Assembly: GCA_006503475.1 (NCBI GenBank)
Contig: RSEH01000149.1
Coordinates: 55,304 to 119,303, forward strand
Length of the DNA: 64,000 nucleotides
Source of the DNA: Stentor roeselii
Taxonomy: Eukaryota; Ciliophora; Heterotrichea; Heterotrichida; Stentoridae
Direction: 5' to 3'
This document shows positions 1 to 10,455 of the stretch, in pieces. The notes under the pieces are model-generated. The model did not search any database and was not told where the DNA came from. It saw only the letters and a list, made by a program, of their open reading frames with translations. A program made the position numbers and the translations under genes. Position 1 is the stretch's first letter; every line of letters begins with the position of its first letter.

Positions 1-198
1 CTATTATTAAAGAAAATATTAGAGAAACTTTCAAATCTTCAAATTTTCAATTGAATGGAAAAATTATGAAATTATTATAAGCTATCAGAAATCGAATCAT
101 CTCTTCATGTAATTTAGTTGATTCTTGATTTCTATTATTAAAGAAAATACCAGAGAAACTCTTAAATCTTCAAATTTTCAATCGAATGGAAAAAAATT
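1..198. repeat. Imperfect direct repeat, two copies of about 66 bp
   Basis: Bases 1 to about 66 reappear with a few substitutions at about 132 to 198. Both copies begin CTATTATTAAAGAAAATA and run through a shared AAATCTTCAAATTTTCAA block. The second copy ends just upstream of the ATG of the receptor-kinase gene at 216. It may be a local duplication of that gene's upstream region. The left copy touches the window edge, so its true extent is unknown. Confidence 0.8.
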
Positions 199-215
199 AA
201 TAAAAAATCTTACAA

Positions 216-2198
216 ATGGAAATCAACTCAAATCTACTTATCCTTCTCTTCTGCATCGGAGTCTTATCAGAAACAATCACAATCCTAACCCTTTATTTTC
301 AACTAACTATCAGAAGCCTTCGTAAATTTCCAGGGATCCTAATAACCCTTCAATGCATTTCTCAAGTCTTTTTTGATCTTCACTGGTTTTCCTTACTTCC
401 AACGATAAAATCCGGGTTAAAATCCAATAGTTTTGATTTTTGCTACTACTGGGGATTTGTAACAATGTTTTTTTACTTTCAAGGGTATAACTATTCAACT
501 TGTCTTGCATTTGAAGTGATTTTGAAAGTAAAAAACGGTGCAAATCTTTCTTTTAAAAAGCGATTAATCATCTATCACCTAGTCTCAAATTTACTTTCTT
601 TAATATTTTGCATTCTTATCTTAGTTGACGGTGGTTTTGGAGAGTCAGCGATTGGAACCTGCTCAGTTGCAGACAAACTCATAACAAATTGTTTCGAATT
701 CACTCCTTTTGTGCTTAACATTCCAATAATATGGTTTTCTGTGATTTATGCACTGGTTCACATTGAAAATAAATACAAATCAATTACAATCAACTATGTC
801 TTAATCGTCGCTTCAGTTTCAGTCACCTGGTTTTTACCAACATTCATAAAATTAATTTCAAATTTCGGTCTAAATAACTACGATTTAACTGTTTTCGGAA
901 TAATCATTGGAACCACTTCAGGTTTCTTTGTAGGTCTATCCAGACTTCTAAATAAAAAAGTCATGAAAGAGATCAAAAGTGTGTTAATCAATAACGAGCT
1001 CAAAAATTTTAATCTAAGAAAAGAAAAAGTTGAAACAAATCCAAAAATGCGAAAATTAATAGAATCCATGGATAGTTTTTCAGAAGACTACGATTTTTTC
1101 ACTAATTTTTTCGAGTTGATCAGTCAAAACGTAAGAAAAATTTAGAAAATTTCATTAATTCTGTTAGCCTTGATCATAAAAACCAGAAAAAACTTAGAAT
1201 CCGAGACAATAGAAAAACATCAAAAGACGATAAAATTCACCCAAGATGACTTCGACATCGTGAGTGTCTTAGCAACTCAGGAAAACTTAAAAGAGTTGCA
1301 TTCAAAAGATTTCGCTTTAAAAATCTACAAATCTCAAACTTTCTCTGAAATCATGAAGATAAGTCAAGTGAGTAGCGGAGAAATCTACTCGTAATAAAAA
1401 TTCAGTTCAATCAGCAACTTAGAAAACTTCAGAAAAATCAAAACAATGAACTCGATGCAAGGTGGCAAAAGCGAATCTTTCATATTTTCAACAACAGACG
1501 GAAAATTTATCTTAAAAACAATAAACCGATCAGAAAAGATCACACTTTGCAAGACCCTGTTAAAAAAATACCTGCAAAGGTTGAAAACCTGTGAAAAATC
1601 AAGACTTGTAAGAATTTACGGACTGTTTAAACTGCTGCCAGAGCAGCAGTACTTCATGTTGATGGAAAATATTGCTCCCAATTCAGAAAACGCTTTAATT
1701 TTCGATTTAAAAGGAAGTTACGATAATCGTTATGTTGAAACTTTGTCAGAAGCTCCAACGGGTGTGACATTAAAAGACGAGAACTTTCGAAAGCTCAAAA
1801 AGAAAATAAAAATCAAGCAGGTTTTGTTGAAGGACACCCTGGAAACCTTGGAAGGAGACATGAAAATGCTGATGGAGCTTAACATTATGGACTATTCTTT
1901 GCTTACAGTCTTTTATAATGAGGATCAGCTTGAGTCTGACTGCAACGAGCGATACTTGCTTAATGGTCGCCAAAGGTTGTTCGCTATTGGAATTATCGAT
2001 ATTTTGCAGAAATATAATCAAAGCAAAAGGTCAGAACGAGCGATTAAACGAGTGATGTTTCGTCGAACATTGAGAATGAGTTCAATTCCATCAAATCAGT
2101 ATTATGAACGAATCGTTTCTTTCCTAAAAGAGATATTCACCTGCGAAAACCCATCAAAACTGGGTAAAAATTTTACAATAAACAATCAAAATTTTTAA
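216..2198 (+). CDS. GPCR fused to phosphatidylinositol phosphate kinase (GPCR-PIPK)
   Basis: Three exons (216-1130, 1146-1390, 1406-2198) joined across two 15-nt introns give a 650-residue protein. Residues about 7-245 hold seven hydrophobic helices with a Cys before helix 3 (C76) and one in the second outer loop (C149), as in many GPCRs. From about residue 400 a PIP-kinase domain follows: G-loop-like GGKSESF (406-412), DLKGS (487-491), MDYSLL (548-553), IGIIDILQKYN (581-591) and an activation-loop segment near 606-625. The predicted role is a plasma-membrane receptor that makes PIP2 directly. Known relatives are Dictyostelium RpkA and the oomycete GPCR-PIPKs. Without the introns the gene reads as a receptor and a separate kinase, each apparently truncated. 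The ATG at 216 is chosen because helix 1 follows at once. Confidence 0.9.
1131..1145 (+). other. 15-nt intron 1 of GPCR-PIPK
   Basis: GTAAGAAAAATTTAG, phase 0. Removing it eliminates an in-frame TAG and joins the seven-helix exon to the linker exon. Position 10 is A. Confidence 0.9.
1391..1405 (+). other. 15-nt intron 2 of GPCR-PIPK
   Basis: GTAATAAAAATTCAG, phase 2. Removing it eliminates an in-frame TAA and opens the frame into the kinase domain. Position 10 is A. Confidence 0.9.
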
Positions 2199-2201
2199 TA
2201 A

Positions 2202-3065
2202 ATGGAAGAAGTCGTCGAAACTCAATCCGAAGAACTAATCAAGAACCAAGTTGAAGGTATCACATCCATAAGTGAAGATTCAAACGGCTCTCTTTTCATT
2301 TCCACAGTAGACGGTTTTATCTACGAGATAATCGACCAAACAATTCATAAAGTCACTGAAACTGGCGGCCAGCCTTTCAACATGATCCACGACTCGACTG
2401 ACTCGATGTTCATCACTGACTTGGCGCATCAAGCGATTTACTCCTACACCGAAGAAGAGTCCTTGCAAGAACTGATAAAGTCAAATGAAGGTTTTCCCTT
2501 CCTAGGACCAAACAGTCTGGCTTTTCACGAGTCTTCAAATTCCTTATTTTTCACTGACAGTGGCCCGATGGGAGACACTTCTTTACTCAACCCGAAGGGA
2601 AGTGTCTACGTCGCTGATGTGGAGCAAGGAAAAATCAAGGCCATCCTCGCTGAGTGTCTTGCGCATCCTGCTGGAATCGCGATCACCGCTGATGGAAAAT
2701 CAGTTTACGTTGCAGAAACTTATAAAAACAGAATACTCAAAATCGTTGTTGGACCGAATGGAAATCATCATGCAAGTGTTTTTTTTCAGTTCTCTGGAAG
2801 AGTTGGACCTACCTCGGTTTGTGTCAATGAAAGTGGAATTTTGTATGTCGCGCATTTTGAATTCCCGGCTTTCGCTGTCAAGGGAAAGATTTCGGTTATT
2901 AGTCCTGGAGGAGTTCTTGTTAAAGTCTTTGCTTGTCCTGTTGTTTCACCGGATTGCATGGTTTTAAGCAGGGTGAAAAATAATGTTTTGTTTATGGCTG
3001 GAGGGGGTAGGTGCTTTAAGGTTACTCTTCCGGGAGTGGAGCCTAAGATGAACTCAGGGAAGTAA
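2202..3065 (+). CDS. SMP-30/gluconolactonase-like beta-propeller protein
   Basis: The 287-residue protein has propeller-type repeats. Examples are GPNSLAFHESSNSLFFTDSG, HPAGIAITADGKSVYVAET and GPTSVCVNESGILYVAH, which resemble the blade strands and metal-site loops of the SMP-30/strictosidine-synthase superfamily. Members hydrolyse lactones or related esters, or bind small ligands; the substrate here cannot be read from sequence. No signal peptide is visible, so it is probably cytosolic. Its ATG lies only 3 bp after the stop codon of the receptor-kinase gene on the same strand, so either its promoter lies inside the upstream gene or the two are co-transcribed. Confidence 0.75.
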   Translation: MEEVVETQSEELIKNQVEGITSISEDSNGSLFISTVDGFIYEIIDQTIHKVTETGGQPFNMIHDSTDSMFITDLAHQAIYSYTEEESLQELIKSNEGFPFLGPNSLAFHESSNSLFFTDSGPMGDTSLLNPKGSVYVADVEQGKIKAILAECLAHPAGIAITADGKSVYVAETYKNRILKIVVGPNGNHHASVFFQFSGRVGPTSVCVNESGILYVAHFEFPAFAVKGKISVISPGGVLVKVFACPVVSPDCMVLSRVKNNVLFMAGGGRCFKVTLPGVEPKMNSGK

Positions 3066-3145
3066 TGATTAATAGTAGATTATTGTGCTTATTAGAATGG
3101 TAAAGATTGAATATTGATAGAATTGGAATATTTTCATTATTTTAT

Positions 3146-4915
3146 ATGCAAGCTTTTAGCACTGTGCCAGGAGAAAACTCGATTTTGATCTCATTTCAAG
3201 AAACACTTACAGATGATATCGTGATTTCTCATAATTACTTCGTGGAAAAAGAAGACCCATGCAGATCAGATTATTACCATCGTCCTTTTGCTACTTCTTT
3301 ACTGGACATTCCCATTGAAAGCTTACTAGAAAACCATCAACTTCGTGAAGAATCTGCAGTAAAAAAGCCTCTTCCTCAAGTCGAGACCAAATCCACCTTT
3401 TCCCGCCCTCTTCTGGAGGACTTCGACAAAGTAGACAACAAACTATGGGGTGACAAATACCAAGTCTCTAAATATTTTGACCTTGTGACAGACGACAGTC
3501 TGAACCGAGAGTCTCTTCTTTGGCTGCAGACTTGGAACGAGGTAGTTTTCGGTTTTGAAAGCAAATCATCAGTATTCGGGATAAAGCCTGAAAAGCCTCC
3601 TTTAAAGCCTCTTCTTCTAATCTCCGGTCCTCCAGGTTCAGGAAAAACGACTTTAGCAAAGGTAATTTCCCATCATTTCAACTACGCTCCTCACGAGATC
3701 AACTGTGCATTACTCGGTTCAGGGAAAGACCTGCTGGACACCTTAAAAAACAGTCTAAGTATCAAGACAGTTTCAGGAAAGCCAGGAATTTTAATTCTTG
3801 ACCAAGTAGAAAGCATAGACCGGGCAACAACGAAAGCACTTTGCGAGATCCTAAGCAACAAGACGTTAAAACGTCCAACAATAGCGATAACAAACGACCT
3901 TTACACAAGTTCTCTTATTCCTCTGCGTCAAATTGCGCAAGTGATGCACAGCAAGTTCCTGAGCAATGAGAACTTGTATCAAAGACTGAAAGAAATTTGT
4001 TCAAATGAAAGAGTTTATGTCCCTGAAGACTTATTGCGGTCTTTAATTAAAGAAAATAAATCTGACATCCGCGCTTGTGTTAACACCCTGCAACTTCTAA
4101 GCAGTTCTCGAAGCGACAAACAATTGAACGTTGACAGCTCAGCTTTCCGAGTTGCAGGGACAAAAGAAGTGAATCTTTCAGTTTTTGAAATCTGGAGAAC
4201 GGTTTTCACTGAGCAGAATTCAAAAAATGTGAAAAAAGCAGTACTTAGCTATGGAGACCCTGAGTTAATCAATTCAGGGATTCATGAATGTTACTTGAAT
4301 TCTCGGTATTCTGACCTTTCTCTAAGCAAGTCTCTAACGATGGCTGAAAGTCTTTCATTCAACGACGTGGTCAGCAGAAAAATTCGAGAAAATCAGCAGT
4401 TCGAACTTTACACTTACCAGGCGGTATGATTTAAGCAGCTTCCAGGAATGACAGCGAATAAATACTGCTTCAGTCAACACGTAGATCTCAATTTTCCCAT
4501 CTCAGAGAGAAAAACCGCTAAAAGCATTCAAGAAACAGAAGAAGCTTTAAAGTCTCTGAAATGTCGAAAATTGTCGAACCCGACTCAACTAGTCCTCATG
4601 ACTGACGTTTTTCCATTCTTACCTCTTCTCATCAGTGAACGAAATCTCGCCCTCTCTAAAGAAATCTTAGAAAATCTCGGCTTTGACCTCAGCAACAACC
4701 TCGTCATTCCTGAAGTAAAAAGCGTTGTGCGACTTCCAAAAAACTTCGATTTTAACTTGAAAACTGAAGAAAACAACGAAAAACAAACAAGTCAAATCAG
4801 GACAATAGCAAGTCAGAAGCGAAAAAGAGACACTTTTAATGGCCCTGTTTTTGTATTTCATGAAGGACTCACAAATGCTGTTAGAAGAAAAGTGAGAGTT
4901 ATTGATTTGATGTGA
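3146..4915 (+). CDS. CTF18: Ctf18-like alternative clamp-loader large subunit (AAA+)
   Basis: Exons 3146-4423 and 4439-4915 give 584 residues. Ctf18 is the large subunit of the alternative RFC that loads or unloads PCNA and supports sister-chromatid cohesion. Residues about 90-135 carry the lead-in typical of Ctf18 (LWGDKY..., LLWLQTWNEVVFG). Walker A is GPPGSGKT (about 161-168) and Walker B is ILILDQVE (about 215-221). NDLYTSSLIPLRQIA and SDIRACVNTLQLL match the Ctf18 sensor and lid regions. The Walker B glutamate is replaced by Gln, which is unusual. The first in-frame ATG is at 3146; the reading frame also extends upstream without an ATG. The tail runs toward POC1, which is convergent with a 17-bp gap. 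Confidence 0.85.
4424..4438 (+). other. 15-nt intron of CTF18
   Basis: GTATGATTTAAGCAG, phase 0. Removing it eliminates an in-frame TGA and adds about 159 residues of C-terminal sequence in frame. Position 10 is A. Confidence 0.85.
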
Positions 4916-4932
4916 TTTTTGCGATTATTTAA

Positions 4933-6312
4933 TCACTTGGATTTCATGTTTTCTGTTGTCTTGTAAAGCATTTTCACGTGGTCCTCGAATTTACTGAATC
5001 GTTGCTCGAGGATCACGAGAGTTTTAGTCACTGTGTCCATCTGCCCGACGAGTTTTTCGATGTTTCCTGAGACTTCTTCTGGAACTTCTGACTTTCTCGT
5101 TGTTCTTACTGCTAATCTGCTGAAAGGCCGCAGGTCTACTGACTGTGTCCTTTTCTGAGTTTTTTGAGTATTCATCAAGCTTTTTCCTTGCTCAGCTTTT
5201 TTTCTTTCATCAACGACAAGGACTACTGTTTTTTCTAGAATATCTTGTCGAGAAGTAGGTCTTGTGACACTTGCAGTTCTTTTTTCGTTATTTTTAAAGT
5301 TTTCTGGATTTTTTATATTTTTTTCAGTGGTTTTTACGATTTCTCCAGGTCTTGTAGGACGATTTGCCCTGCTTCCACTGCATCCATCACAGTTCCAAAG
5401 CATTATTCTGGAATCAGCGCCTGCAGAGATAAACTGTCTTCCATTCGGAGTGTATTTGACAGCAAGTACAGGATTATCATGTCCAATTAAGGTATAAACA
5501 GCCTTTGCCATTTTCAAGTCCCATACTTTTAAAGTACAGTCATCAGATCCAGTGATCAAAAACTCTCCAGAAGGATGAAAATTTAAACTCGAAACCTCAG
5601 CCGAATGCCCTTCAAAGCGATTTAAAAACCTTTGACTTCTCACATCTTTAATCAAAACTTTTCCATCAGCAGTGCTAAAAGCAAGAGCAGTGCCATCAGG
5701 ATGAAACCTGACACATTTAACTGAACTTCTACTTTCGACCCAGTCAAAAATCGTTTCTTCTTGTCGAAGGTCCCAAAGTTTGACAGTCTGGTCATCACTT
5801 GCAGAAGCCGCTAATCGTCCATCAGGGCTGAATCGTGCAGAGTTGACTGTCGAGACATGTCCTGATAATACTGTTTCACAGGTCTGACCAGTGACTGTCC
5901 ACAGTCGAAGGGACTTGTCAGAAGACCCTGTCAGGAGGAAAAGGTCGTTATTAGAAAAGTTGACTGTTTTAACTGCTGCGATGTGACCCTTCAAAGACAC
6001 ACTTCGGCCTTCATATGAGTTTTCCCATATTCGCACTGTCATGTCTTCTGAGGCTGAAGCGATTAAAGATCCGGCTGATGAGTAACAGCTTTCGTTTATC
6101 CCTCCTTTGTGACCGATGAAGTTGAATGGACGGCTGTTGAAATGGTGGATTAAGATCGAACCGTCGTTGGAACTTGATAAAAATTCACTTCCATTCGCGT
6201 GGATGTCTATTGATGTGACTGGACTTAAATGGCCTTTGAATGTGTTTTGAAGCTGTGGGTCCGAGATTGTAAATTTTGAGTGTTTTTTCAAAAACTACCT
6301 GAAAAATACCAT
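4933..6312 (-). CDS. POC1: POC1 centriole protein (WD40 propeller with C-terminal coiled coil)
   Basis: The 454-residue protein has seven WD40 repeats (about 15-305) with regular GH...WD spacing, a Ser/Lys-rich linker, and a short C-terminal coiled coil (about 405-450) matching the conserved POC1 tail. POC1 stabilises centrioles and basal bodies, of which a heterotrich has thousands. The open frame starts at TTG and has no ATG before the first WD repeat. A 15-nt intron at 6295-6309 places an ATG (6310-6312) directly before the frame, so exon 1 encodes only the start codon and the protein begins MFLKKHSK. Its promoter faces the coiled-coil gene at 6377, leaving a 64-bp divergent spacer. Confidence 0.85.
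6295..6309 (-). other. 15-nt intron right after the POC1 start codon
   Basis: Read on the minus strand: GTATTTTTCAGGTAG, phase 0, with A at position 10. It separates ATG from TTT TTG AAA AAA. Without it the frame has an in-frame TAG and no ATG. Confidence 0.75.
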
Positions 6313-6376
6313 TTTTAATTAATATAGGAAAGTTCTGACTTCTCATTTGTTACTATCAGGTTTATTATAATTAGCT

Positions 6377-9300
6377 ATGGACTTGCCAGAACTTTACATG
6401 AGAAAGAACCAAGAAGAACTCTACGCCAACATGGGAAAAACAGAAGAGCAAATAAAACATTTACTGACCCGTGATAAGAAAATCCAGAAACTCAAGCTAC
6501 GTTCAGACGTAACACGAGACATTTCTCATTTACGAGACAAACTGAAAAACTCACGAAAAGTGCCTCCACTGCCTTTACCGACTGACCTTCAGAATTTAAA
6601 ATCAATGATGCAAAACTCGAATTCAAGAGGAATGCAAATAGTAGTCTCGCCCTCTGGTGTCAATCACATGGCTTGCACACATCGAGAATGCATTGAAAGG
6701 GTCTCGACTCACAACTCTTCTCGCAAGCCTTTATCAAAATCTTCTTCAAGAAAGTTGTCATCTTTGAACTCTTCACCTGTTTTGGAATTTGCCCCGTTGA
6801 GTGAAAGAGACCCTCTGGGAAGTCCGAGTGGAATGCAAGAAATAGAAAGTTTGTATGAATGGTTTAAACAAATGAAAAGTCAATGTGAAGATGAAGAGGC
6901 TACGAAAGTTGTTTACACGATGTGTGCAAGAGAAGTTCTTAGACAAGTCGCTGTTCATTCCAAGCTAAGAGGAAAACTTTTGGAAGAGATTCTTGATATG
7001 CAGCCCTATGTCTTCGGAAAGCAGTGGGACAAGTTGAACAATGAATTCATGAAATATCGAGAAGAACAAGAAAATTTCATACAAACACTTCAAAAAAAAT
7101 ATGAAGAAGAGATTAATAGAAAAGAACTTGACTTAATGTCAATTAAACAGAAAAATAAACAACTTTTAGTGGAAAAGGAAGAAATTTTAGAAAGTACTGA
7201 AAGGTATAAAAAGTCTTTAGGGATTTTACAGAAAAAGTACTTGGAAAGTGAAGATATCTGGAAAGGTAGACTTGTTAATTTCGTGGAAGATATTCATAAA
7301 AATCGAAGAGGAAGTCAAGAGACTTCAAGAGTTCCTGTTTTGGAATTACTAAAGCTTAAGCAACAAGCTTTAAACACAAAAGACGAAGAATTTCGAGTCA
7401 TGGTGGAAAACCTGTCATTAACCCAAGAATCAAAAATGGATGAAGATTTCAACAGGTTCAAACAAGAACTGATCACAAATGACCAAAAATTAATAAAAAT
7501 AGAAGAAAAAATCCAGGAAAAACAAGATAAACAAACTGAAAAGTTCGATGAAAGTGTGCAGGTCAGTGGACATTTTTCTGACAGTCAATCGAAGCAGGAC
7601 TCGATGATCGATTCGAAAACTCCAGGAAAAGTCGAAGACTCAGGCGCAGGTCTCAGTCCAGTAAAAAAAGATTCTGATATAAACGACTCAATCAACTTAA
7701 AAATCAATGAAAGCAAAGATGAACTGCCTCTAATCTTCGTCGAAAACAGCAACGGCAGTGTTTTATTCGAAGAAAATGAAAAAAACTCAGAGATTCTCAT
7801 AGAAAATGAAGAAGAAAACGAAAAAATCCATGAAGCACCTTCTTTCGCTGAAGAGTCCAGAGAAGACCTAATCGCTCCTGAGCCCGAAGGAACATTTTTC
7901 AACGCTTCAAAGCAAAAAAGCCTTGGTCTTGACCAGATGGTTCAAACAGAAGACCTTCTATTTCAAAGGTACTTAGAAAAACTTCAAAACATTGAAGAGC
8001 TTATTTCTTCAGCTAAGCCTGAAGAAGTCCAGCAAATTCAAAGTGCTCTTCAATTTTTACTTCAAAATGACCAAAGCAACTCTCAGACAGCTTCTCGAAG
8101 AGTTTCCTTCAAAAGTCCAAAGATCATCAAAAGGTCGAACTCGGATAAACTTTCAGTGATTCTTGAACCTATTCAAAGAATCTTGAATGCAACTCCTGAC
8201 CCGTCAAGGTCAGTCTCTCCTGCGAAAGACGTCAAGAATCAGGTGAGCGACCTGATGAACTCAATTAACTATCTAAACAGCGCTCTTTTTGAAAAGCAGC
8301 AAAATTTATTGAATATTGAAAAGAAAATCCAGCAAAAATCATCAATTCTTCATGTTTTAAGCAAGAAAAAAACTGGAAATTCTGCTTTAAAAGATAGAAA
8401 AGGGTCAGCAACTCTCATCTCTGATGCTTCAAGTGTTCAAAAATCGACGAGAATTAAAAAGAAGTTCACAGAAACCCTTGAAAATGAAAACACTCCCTGG
8501 GACGAAGGCTATGAAGTCGGATATGGAGACGGGAAAATTCAAGGATTTTTAAAGGCTCTTGAAAAAATCCAGGAAACTGACCTGACAGATGAAATTGACG
8601 CTGATGATATTGAAGGAAACGACTCTCGTCCTTTGTATAAAAGAAAAGCATCGAAAGGGAAAATCACGACAAAGTTCATGGAATTCAACTTTCACGTACC
8701 TTCGAAAGTAAAAGCAAAGAAAATACACCCAGGACCGATTATCCTTGAAAAGTTCCTCAACAGGCCTTTGGACCGAATTAAAATGCGAAGTACCTTGAGC
8801 AGGAAGAACTTGAATAAAATACTTCCGATTATTTATAACTCAGCGATTCCTAGAGTGAACTCAGATGCGAGTACTAGTTTAATCGAAGTGACTTATGACG
8901 AGTTTTATGGAAGATATGGGCTTAAGTCTGTTTGTGATAAGAAGTTTTTAGAGTTCGTCGCTTCTATTGTTAGCAACTCGGAATTCAAAAGATGTTTGAT
9001 GTTTATGAGGCTTATTCGCTTTGGTGAAGTGATTTCATCTTACAGTTATTCAAAGTATTCTCTTGCTCTTTACCTTAACTGTTATCAATTTATCAATAAC
9101 TCTAAGCTTGGAATTCACTTTGCTTCTGATGATGAGGATAAAATCATGGTTCCTTTGATTCGAGTTACTGAATGTGCCAAGGATAAGTTTGATAGCATTT
9201 CAGATAAAACACTTGTGGCAGGAATCATTACGAAAATAGAGCAAAAGGCTATCGTCGACCCTAAAAAAATCAATGTGAATGGACTAGTCGAACTAGAGCT

Positions 9301-9793
9301 TGCATTGGAGATAATTCTTGATATGTATGAAAAGTACATCAATAGTATATGGAAAGGCATCAGTATTTGTTTAAAGGCTCTTGGTCAGCAAGGTAAACAT
9401 ACCATTCTTTCCAATGATTTTTATATTATCGGAAGACTTTTAGGAAAAAATTTCAAAGATTTATCCAAAGAAGTCAACGTAGAAGACATGTACTTGATGT
9501 GCATTCGACTAAATATCGGAAACGAAGCTGAAGTCTTAAAAACTGCAACAAACTTCAGCAAAAACGAGTTATTTGACAGAATCATCAAATACAAAGAAAA
9601 AATTCTCAACTTTATCGATGGAATGAAAGGACTAGAAGAAAAACACGGCACTTACGAGTTCAACATCTGGAGACTCCGGATAGAAATAGTAGAAAACTAC
9701 CTAGATAGTGACGTATTCCTCGCTAATCTAGCTTGGAAGATGTATGAAGTCGAAATTTCCCGTCTAACCAGTGAAATTTCTTTCTCTGATTAA
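6377..9793 (+). CDS. Large coiled-coil protein, unknown family
   Basis: This is a single 1138-residue frame with no recognised family. Residues about 225-310 form a strong charged coiled coil, with another acidic, Ser-rich stretch at about 380-520 and a helical pair around 525-680. The C-terminal 400 residues (about 730-1138) look globular and are rich in Leu, Ile and Lys, with a GYEVGYGDGKIQGF segment at the boundary. There is no signal peptide or membrane helix. It is probably a cytoskeletal or cortical scaffold, but that is only inferred from architecture. It starts 64 bp from POC1 in divergent orientation and could share a promoter with it. Confidence 0.8.
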   Translation: MDLPELYMRKNQEELYANMGKTEEQIKHLLTRDKKIQKLKLRSDVTRDISHLRDKLKNSRKVPPLPLPTDLQNLKSMMQNSNSRGMQIVVSPSGVNHMACTHRECIERVSTHNSSRKPLSKSSSRKLSSLNSSPVLEFAPLSERDPLGSPSGMQEIESLYEWFKQMKSQCEDEEATKVVYTMCAREVLRQVAVHSKLRGKLLEEILDMQPYVFGKQWDKLNNEFMKYREEQENFIQTLQKKYEEEINRKELDLMSIKQKNKQLLVEKEEILESTERYKKSLGILQKKYLESEDIWKGRLVNFVEDIHKNRRGSQETSRVPVLELLKLKQQALNTKDEEFRVMVENLSLTQESKMDEDFNRFKQELITNDQKLIKIEEKIQEKQDKQTEKFDESVQVSGHFSDSQSKQDSMIDSKTPGKVEDSGAGLSPVKKDSDINDSINLKINESKDELPLIFVENSNGSVLFEENEKNSEILIENEEENEKIHEAPSFAEESREDLIAPEPEGTFFNASKQKSLGLDQMVQTEDLLFQRYLEKLQNIEELISSAKPEEVQQIQSALQFLLQNDQSNSQTASRRVSFKSPKIIKRSNSDKLSVILEPIQRILNATPDPSRSVSPAKDVKNQVSDLMNSINYLNSALFEKQQNLLNIEKKIQQKSSILHVLSKKKTGNSALKDRKGSATLISDASSVQKSTRIKKKFTETLENENTPWDEGYEVGYGDGKIQGFLKALEKIQETDLTDEIDADDIEGNDSRPLYKRKASKGKITTKFMEFNFHVPSKVKAKKIHPGPIILEKFLNRPLDRIKMRSTLSRKNLNKILPIIYNSAIPRVNSDASTSLIEVTYDEFYGRYGLKSVCDKKFLEFVASIVSNSEFKRCLMFMRLIRFGEVISSYSYSKYSLALYLNCYQFINNSKLGIHFASDDEDKIMVPLIRVTECAKDKFDSISDKTLVAGIITKIEQKAIVDPKKINVNGLVELELALEIILDMYEKYINSIWKGISICLKALGQQGKHTILSNDFYIIGRLLGKNFKDLSKEVNVEDMYLMCIRLNIGNEAEVLKTATNFSKNELFDRIIKYKEKILNFIDGMKGLEEKHGTYEFNIWRLRIEIVENYLDSDVFLANLAWKMYEVEISRLTSEISFSD

Positions 9794-9810
9794 TTGTTTA
9801 GTTGATAATA

Positions 9811-10353
9811 ATGGGAGATTCTTCAGGAACTCAAATTTTAGAACTGGCGGACCTAGACGATAGGATTTGCGTCCTCGAAGAAATGATCGAAGACCTCCTC
9901 GGGCAAAAGTACAGCAAAGGTGAACTAGAAGTAGTAAGTGACACTTAGAGGCTCAATCAATACGTCTTGCTTGAAGACAGTATTCAAGTCGGCGTCGAGT
10001 ATTTGTTGAGAAACGTCAAATCTGTTCAGGATAAAAAACTTCTTGACTCGTCTTCTGATAAGTTCAATCAAATGAACTCTGACTTTCAGGAAAACTGGAA
10101 TGATGAGTTTTGGAGGTGTTATCAAATGATCAAGGGAGGAAAAAAACAAAATAAAGGCATAAAACCGGATTTGAATACCAGAGTTGCTGACTTGCAGGAC
10201 CTCGCAAGTACTCTTAATAAAAGTATTAAGGATGAAAAAAAGGAAGAAACTGGGAAAACTGAAGAAAGTGTCACTGCTGTTACGAATGAACCTGAAAAAA
10301 GTAATGGGCCTGATCCTGTTGCGAGAAAATGCTGTAATTGTGAGGTGTTTTAG
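9811..10353 (+). CDS. Small coiled-coil protein with C-terminal CaaX-like motif
   Basis: Exons 9811-9933 and 9949-10353 give 175 residues. The N-terminal half is acidic and helical (LADLDDRICVLEEMIEDLLG), followed by a Lys/Glu-rich linker and the ending KCCNCEVF. The last four residues (C-E-V-F) fit a prenylation box, and two extra cysteines next to it could be palmitoylated, suggesting membrane attachment. The family is not recognised. It follows the long coiled-coil gene by 17 bp on the same strand. Two other proteins in this window end the same way (C-R-V-F at 40408 and C-L-I-F at 45527). Confidence 0.75.
9934..9948 (+). other. 15-nt intron in the small CaaX protein gene
   Basis: GTAAGTGACACTTAG, phase 0, with A at position 10. 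Removing it eliminates an in-frame TAA... TAG pair of stops around the junction and opens a continuous frame from the ATG at 9811. Confidence 0.85.
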
Positions 10354-10455
10354 TGAGTTTAGGTCATGTATTTCTACAATTTAGTTAAAAGGATAATGAG
10401 GATATTAAAAGATTGGATTAAGTTTAAGTGGTTATCGATGAATATTTAATTATTA

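Noticed and set aside
3097-3145. ATG at 3097 as CTF18 start with a 21-nt intron
   Set aside because: Intron length differs from all others; the in-frame ATG at 3146 needs no splice.
4585-4861. Open frames antisense to CTF18 and other genes
   Set aside because: They are shadows of the real coding strand without domains or starts of their own.
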